The position numbers and the translations under genes were made by a program. The notes below the pieces were generated by a model. It made no database searches, was not told where the DNA came from, and worked only from the letters and a program-made list of their open reading frames with translations. DNA of 64,000 bases, taken from the NCBI GenBank assembly GCA_028583405.1, contig CM053260.1:16577026-16641025 (forward strand), given 5' to 3'. Source of the stretch: Pogonophryne albipinna. Its lineage: Eukaryota; Chordata; Actinopteri; Perciformes; Artedidraconidae. The stretch's first letter is position 1; every line of letters starts with the position of its first letter. Positions 33,926 through 64,000 of this stretch are shown piece after piece.

Positions 33926-36217
33926 CTCCCATTTTATAAACTAAGTACATGAATAACATGCATGCCATGAAAATACTTTATTATTCAACCTGTGATTGAT
34001 GATGTGACTAGTGTTATGTCACTGTTAACACGAATAACAATTGTTATTGCAACATAAGCAGAGATCCTATAGTGATTTGTCAGATGGGATGCATGATAGG
34101 ATAGAAGAATTGAGTCTATTGTATTCTGAACTTTCTTTAAAAAACTCTTACTGTATGCACAATGTGTACTTATTGATCAAAACACCCCATGCATGGATCA
34201 TTTTCTTCACATTTCCAAATGTTGACTGTATGACATGTCTCAATGTTTATAAGGCAACACATCATAGGGTTGTCGAGGCTTGTTGTTGCACCATTGTGCC
34301 GGTATACATCTCAAATTAAAAAGCTTTTGTTACTGTTTTGGTCAAATTGGATTTGCTACTTGAAAGCCAGTTTGTTTCGTTTCCTTAGACTAAAGCACAG
34401 ATGGTGGGAGGCTACAGAAAGCCAAACTAAGATTAGCACAAAATGATGCCCCTTTACCCTGTGGTATTGATGGGTTGTTCATGTGTTGACACTTGAGATA
34501 ATTACTTTTGTACTGAATGTAATGAACAAAAATCCTAAAGCTCTCGGGATCACTTGTGAACTGTCTCCCACCAGAGACTTGAAATGTACTGCGCCATGAC
34601 CGGGCTGTGTGAGATGAGGAGCAACACTGGCTGTGATCGCACAGACTTACAATGGGAATCCATGATGACGGGGGTTAGAGACTGCTGATGCGTGGCGTTT
34701 GGGGGCTTACAGATTTCTGCTTATTGAGTGTCTGGGTTGCCGCGGCGGTGTGTTTAGGATCGTATCAGGACCGGATAACCCGCTATTGGGCCCTCAGGCA
34801 AGAATAACACGTGGGTCTTAAACCAAAAAACAAACCAGTGTTCCTAGTTTGACCTGCTACCATTTGCCTTTGATTGCTGTGTGTCACTTAGTTGTATTGT
34901 GAATGTATTACATTAATTGTATTAATATCACATGTATGCATCAACTGAAAGTAATGAGATTGTGGCACAAGGCCTCTTGAAGATCAGAGACCCTCACTGT
35001 CTGGTGTACATTGTGCTTTAGTTGTGCATATTACCCAAAAGTGGCATTTAGTCAAATTGCTCCATGGGAAAGTGGAACTGTCGCCTGCATTGCTAGAGTA
35101 GTTCTCTGGATATAAATAATATATATCACATGTTTTGTAATGTGTTTTACTTGCTGTATAAGGTAATGCATTTTGTATACTAAATAACCATTTGTGTGTA
35201 TTAGAAAATGAAACAGGGGTTATGATGAAATTATTATTGTTACCTCTGTTCAGATGTATTCTCTGTGATTGGAATTTATCCTTGCTGAATGAGAACCTCC
35301 AACAAGCCTGATTAATATTTTATATTAATATATTTGACTTGCATGAATACATTGTGTACTTTCTTTAGACAGTGACCATCAGCTCTCAAAATTATTAAAT
35401 ATGATTGATAGCATCGTACTAAGCGTGTCCTTGGTAGAGAGACAGGTTGTGCTTTTTATATGCAATCACTCAAATAATTGGTGACCACTTCAAAACATAT
35501 CCATCAAATGTCCATGCCACTCTAAATAACATTGGAGAATAAATATACTGGGATATGGGAATAAACTTCTCATACAACATGCTGATATAAACATTTACCT
35601 ACCAAAGAAGAGAAGAGGAGACACCTCATGGTAGAAAAGCCTGATTAATGTTAATAATAAACTGTAAACTTCACATCTTTAGTGTTCCTCCATCATAACC
35701 GATGCATTAGCAGATATGGAGATACTCCCTACATATAAAAAAACGTATTCCAGAAGGGAAAAGGTGCCTAAAAAATATCAGTGTTAGGCCACACCAATGA
35801 CTGACGAGCAAGGCTTAGGTCAAAGTTCACATGTCCTGATACAATTAGAGAAACAACCACAGACAGGCACAAGTTTTAACCACAACATGACCTCTTTGAA
35901 CCACCTGCTGTCAGATTTAGATGTGGAACAGTCACTGCCTCAGTGTTGGACTAAAAGGCTTTCACCAACGAGTCCTGGTAGGTCTGAGCCTCTTATTAAA
36001 ATAAATCATCAAAATGAATATATCACCGAAAAACAAACCAAAAAAAAAAAAAACGTTGCTCAAGTTGTCACTGGGAGGATACGGCCCAAAATTCAACTTC
36101 CATTTCCTGTCGCGTAATCTCCTGTTTGCACCATAACACAGGATATTCAGTTCCCACTGAACTCTGGAGCGGCTGCTGCATGCTGTCAGTCCTCAGTGAA
36201 AAGCCAAGAGGAGGGCT
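33926..36217. other. Intergenic, 3' flank of the copine gene
   Basis: No coding exon recognised. A locally GC-richer patch at about 34590-34800 looks like an old repeat but could not be assigned. The copine 3' UTR should begin at 36217 and run leftward; no canonical AATAAA on the minus strand stands out close to the stop codon. Confidence 0.4.
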
Positions 36218-60673
<24,456 letters not shown>

Positions 60674-61138
60674 CTACAGGGAAGCATGGAGATGTGGGGA
60701 GAGAAGTGTGAGAAAGGGTTTGGGGGGAAGGGTATATCATAACTTCTCTACAATGGAAGGTATTATTATTATTTATATGTCACTCTTCTTCCCCTGATTC
60801 TTCTCTTTTATCTTCTCAGCTCTCATCAGATGGAGGAAGCTGTGCATTACAGAGGCTAATGAATACAGCATCACTGCTGTAGTCTCTGTTAATGTTTATG
60901 GGTGTGTGTATGTGTTTTTTATATGATTGATTGTATTAACCTAGTCCATTACTGTACACACTCATACAAGTATACAGTACAATACATACTTTGGAAGAAT
61001 GCTCTTCACCTATTTGAATGAGGATGTAGATATATTACTTTATTTACTTTGTAGTGCGGCTGTCACCTTTTTCCACTCTATGAACTGCTGGCAGTCAGCC
61101 TACCATACACTTTAGCCTTATCTATCACCACAGCCTAA

Positions 61139-61341
<203 letters not shown>

Positions 61342-61721
61342 CAAGTATGCAGGCATTTTAATCTCCAACCATTGTACCTCATCCACCCACCTGTAGTCCT
61401 GCTAACGTCAGTGCCAGCTGCTTACCAAGTCTAATTCTAGCATTAGTAATTGTCATCAAGCTAACCTATTCTGATACATGTCACGGCATCTGGAAAGCAA
61501 CAGATGCTTCCAATATATTTCAGCCTCAGTGAAACAACAAACTGCTCTGGGTCTTGTATTTTTCTAATATCCTTTGAAGGCTGCTTTTGCATGTTGTTAT
61601 AATCAAATACAAATTATTTTGTTTTCCATTTAGAGCCATTTCAGAACTGTTGGGTATCATTCTGATAGTAAACTATGTTCCGAGTTAGCCATAGTGTACA
61701 GTAGATATTACAACCTGTTAA

Positions 61722-62870
61722 GCCCGAGCCTGTTTTTCAGGTCTCAGGCTCGAAAATGACATTCCCAGAACAAATGACCATATCTTCCCTTCTAAAAGGG
61801 TTAAATTAATAATCTTTTTTCTCAAAGCAAGGTTACATCTGTGAGTTCGATGTAGAAGTGTCAGAAATAATATATAGTTTTTTTATTTTAAAGTCAATTG
61901 AGATTGAACACAGTGCCAAAATGTAAATTATTGTGTCCGTCCAAAAAAAAAAAATTACTTATAGTGAAAACCACCCTTGAATGATGGGATGGTAGACTAA
62001 AAGCTTTAGGAATCCAAACTACAACATATAATAAGTACCCTGTATCAAGATTGATGCAAAACAAGTGCAATTTGACCTTTTTAGAGAGGTTTAGCAACAA
62101 AAAAAACACTTCTGGGGTCATTTGGGTGGGTTTTCCATATCTCTGGCCCCCCTTGGTCGATTTTGATGATTGACATTTCTTTCTAACCGTCAGAGCCAAT
62201 GGAGGGGGAACTCCCACATACACACACACATTACCAAATAAGGAGTGAGAGTGACGCATAGCCAAAACCGGAAGCTGCGATAACTCTGGTGGCTACCATT
62301 AGCAGCTAACTTTTACTCTCCGATTTTTACATACAAATGGAATTATGGATTATAAATAATTTTTTCAAAGCCACAGACACATTATCAACCTATGGATTAA
62401 CCGATTCAGCCGCGTTTTATCTCGTTTTAATGCCATTGAACACGTCTTTTGATCAGATTGACAGCTACGGTGAGACGATCTCCCGTAAAAGCTCCGTAAA
62501 GGTACGTGTTGTGATGTCTGTGTTTGCTTTCCCTGTCAAGAGTTCGGATCACTCAGTGATGATATATATATACCTAAATAATCTGTGGAACCTCAGCTTT
62601 AATCAGATATCTTGTATGTGCAGCTACGATAAGTAATAAGGGTATCTTTATCTTGAGTTCTGTGCCAAAGTACGTTAGCATTTTTTGCTCAGGGGTCATT
62701 TAGATGCTTCTTATGAGACATGTTTTGTTTTGGTAAAAATGGTTTATATCGTCAGTTAGCTGAGATTCTTCCCGTTAATCTGGTATAACACATTAATAGG
62801 TTCTTAAATATTAAGATGCCCTGAGACACAGTGTCGTGAAAAAAAAGACCCGCCGAGGGGGTCTTTGGGC
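61722..62870. mobile_element. Possible TTAA-flanked DNA element with terminal hairpins
   Basis: TTAA occurs at 61718-61721 and 62871-62874, and the flanks form the inverted pair GTTAAGCCC / GGGCTTAAC. Just inside each end is a hairpin: CGAGCCTG with CAGGCTCG on the left (about 61725-61753), and AAAGACCC with GGGTCTTT on the right (about 62844-62866). No transposase frame was recognised. The layout suggests a non-autonomous element, but the shared inverted repeat is short and could be chance. Confidence 0.35.
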
Positions 62871-64000
62871 TTAACTTAAGCAAGAATTGCAATATAAATC
62901 TTAAACTACTAAAAATACTTTTTTTGTAGTAATTACCTATAAATTACTGACACTTTAATCACATAATTTATGTTAATAACTATGATAGTTGTTGAATGTG
63001 TAAGCATGGAGCCTTTTCAATATTCTCCAGTGGTATGCCAGAAAACACAACAACTAGGTTAGGTATCAGAACTGAAAAAAGAAAACAATGCCAAGTGGTG
63101 TTGACACTCCTACGATCAAACAATACCTGTATCAAGATGATGAAGAAAAATAATACTATTTGTATATATTTATTTTTGCAGCAAATCACTGTGTTACGAC
63201 CCGGCTCAAAAGGCCACAACAAAGAGGAGACACACCATGTCGACAGTTAACAAAAGATGTTATAGGACAAACAAATCAAATCAAGTCAAAACCAGTAAAG
63301 TATGAGGTGTGGATGTCAGTGGTATCAGTAATGTAAATGCAGGGTGAGGATTGTATGGACATGTACAGTATGTGTGTGAGATTGTTGAAGTGCACAAAGT
63401 GAAGCAACTGAAGAAACTCATAATATACTCAACAAAACCAGGGTGCCTGCAGGGAGAAGCAGAGAGAGCGCACAGAGAGGAGCAGAGAGGCTTTAAATAG
63501 CTGCAGGGCACCAGACCCAGGTGCCCTGAGTTACTGCAATCAATGCAATCACCAATCACCACAGCACAGACAGGACAGCCACCTCCTCTCTACTGATGAA
63601 CCCACAGGGGCATCACAACTGCGACCTGTGATTGGCCCACTACGGCCGCAGCTAGAGCCCATTTAGTTTGTTATGGTAAAGATGCCTCCATTCATGATGG
63701 GTAGGAAGTACAGTATGGACAAAATTAAACTTTGGTACTTTGTTGCTATCCGTATCGCATTGAGGGTGCCGGGTTCTTAACATTTGAACGATAAACAGCC
63801 CAACTTTACTGTATTAGTATGTTTCTTGCAGCTTCCATAATTGTCGCTGTAAACCGACTCTTGTTCTTTCTCCATTTACCCTCACTCTCTCAGGAATGAG
63901 CCTGATTATATTTTTTCTCCACCAGTTGTTTATCATGATGTGTAAGGCTTTTACCATCCCCAAATATAAATCCCATTACTGGTGGTGAGGCTTGTACAAC

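Noticed and set aside
34590..34800. GC-richer patch resembling an RNA-derived element
   Set aside because: No A and B boxes, no cloverleaf, no terminal repeats; left unassigned.
61894..62265. Minus-strand open frame of 123 codons
   Set aside because: No recognisable domain, no match to the missing copine N-terminal exons, and it lies in the middle of the suspected TTAA-flanked element; kept only as part of that element.

Overview
This is a piece of a teleost fish genome, probably from a spiny-rayed (percomorph) fish. The signs are a low-GC background, vertebrate genes split by GT-AG introns, long CA/TG microsatellites and many fish-type interspersed repeats (L2-type and other non-LTR retrotransposons, hAT elements and MITEs). 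No bacterial, viral or organellar gene was seen.

Three protein-coding genes can be built exon by exon, with every splice phase agreeing. (1) An A1-type adenosine receptor (adora1-like) lies on the plus strand at 1592-6782. It has three coding exons and 336 residues, and looks complete. (2) bcl2l15 (Bfk), a small BCL2-family protein, lies on the minus strand at 15231-17669. It has four coding exons and 163 residues, and looks complete. (3) A copine of the CPNE5/8/9 group, most like CPNE8, lies on the minus strand at 36218-60673. The last 13 coding exons (408 residues) are here: most of the C2B domain, the whole copine/VWA domain and the C-terminus. The 5' exons, with the C2A domain, lie beyond the right edge.

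Layout: 1-1591 is 5' flank of the receptor; 1592-6782 is the receptor, with a MITE in its second intron; 6783-15230 is intergenic and holds a three-level nest of mobile elements (L2 LINE, then hAT, then hAT MITE) at 10622-13626; 15231-17669 is bcl2l15; 17670-36217 is intergenic, with a decayed hAT transposase at about 26.8-28.1 kb and a LINE with one internal stop at 28.3-30.7 kb; 36218-64000 is the copine, whose introns hold an L2-in-hAT nest (46791-47849), several dispersed repeats, a 200-bp TG tract and a possible TTAA-flanked element (61718-62874).

The three genes do not form a pathway. The receptor is a Gi-type purinergic GPCR of the plasma membrane, bcl2l15 belongs to the apoptosis family, and the copine is a calcium-dependent phospholipid-binding protein. 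In human, BCL2L15 and ADORA3 are both on 1p13, so the receptor and bcl2l15 being neighbours here is of evolutionary interest. I found no clear new biological system. The best observations are the datable nested insertions and the mixed A1/A3 character and gene structure of the receptor.
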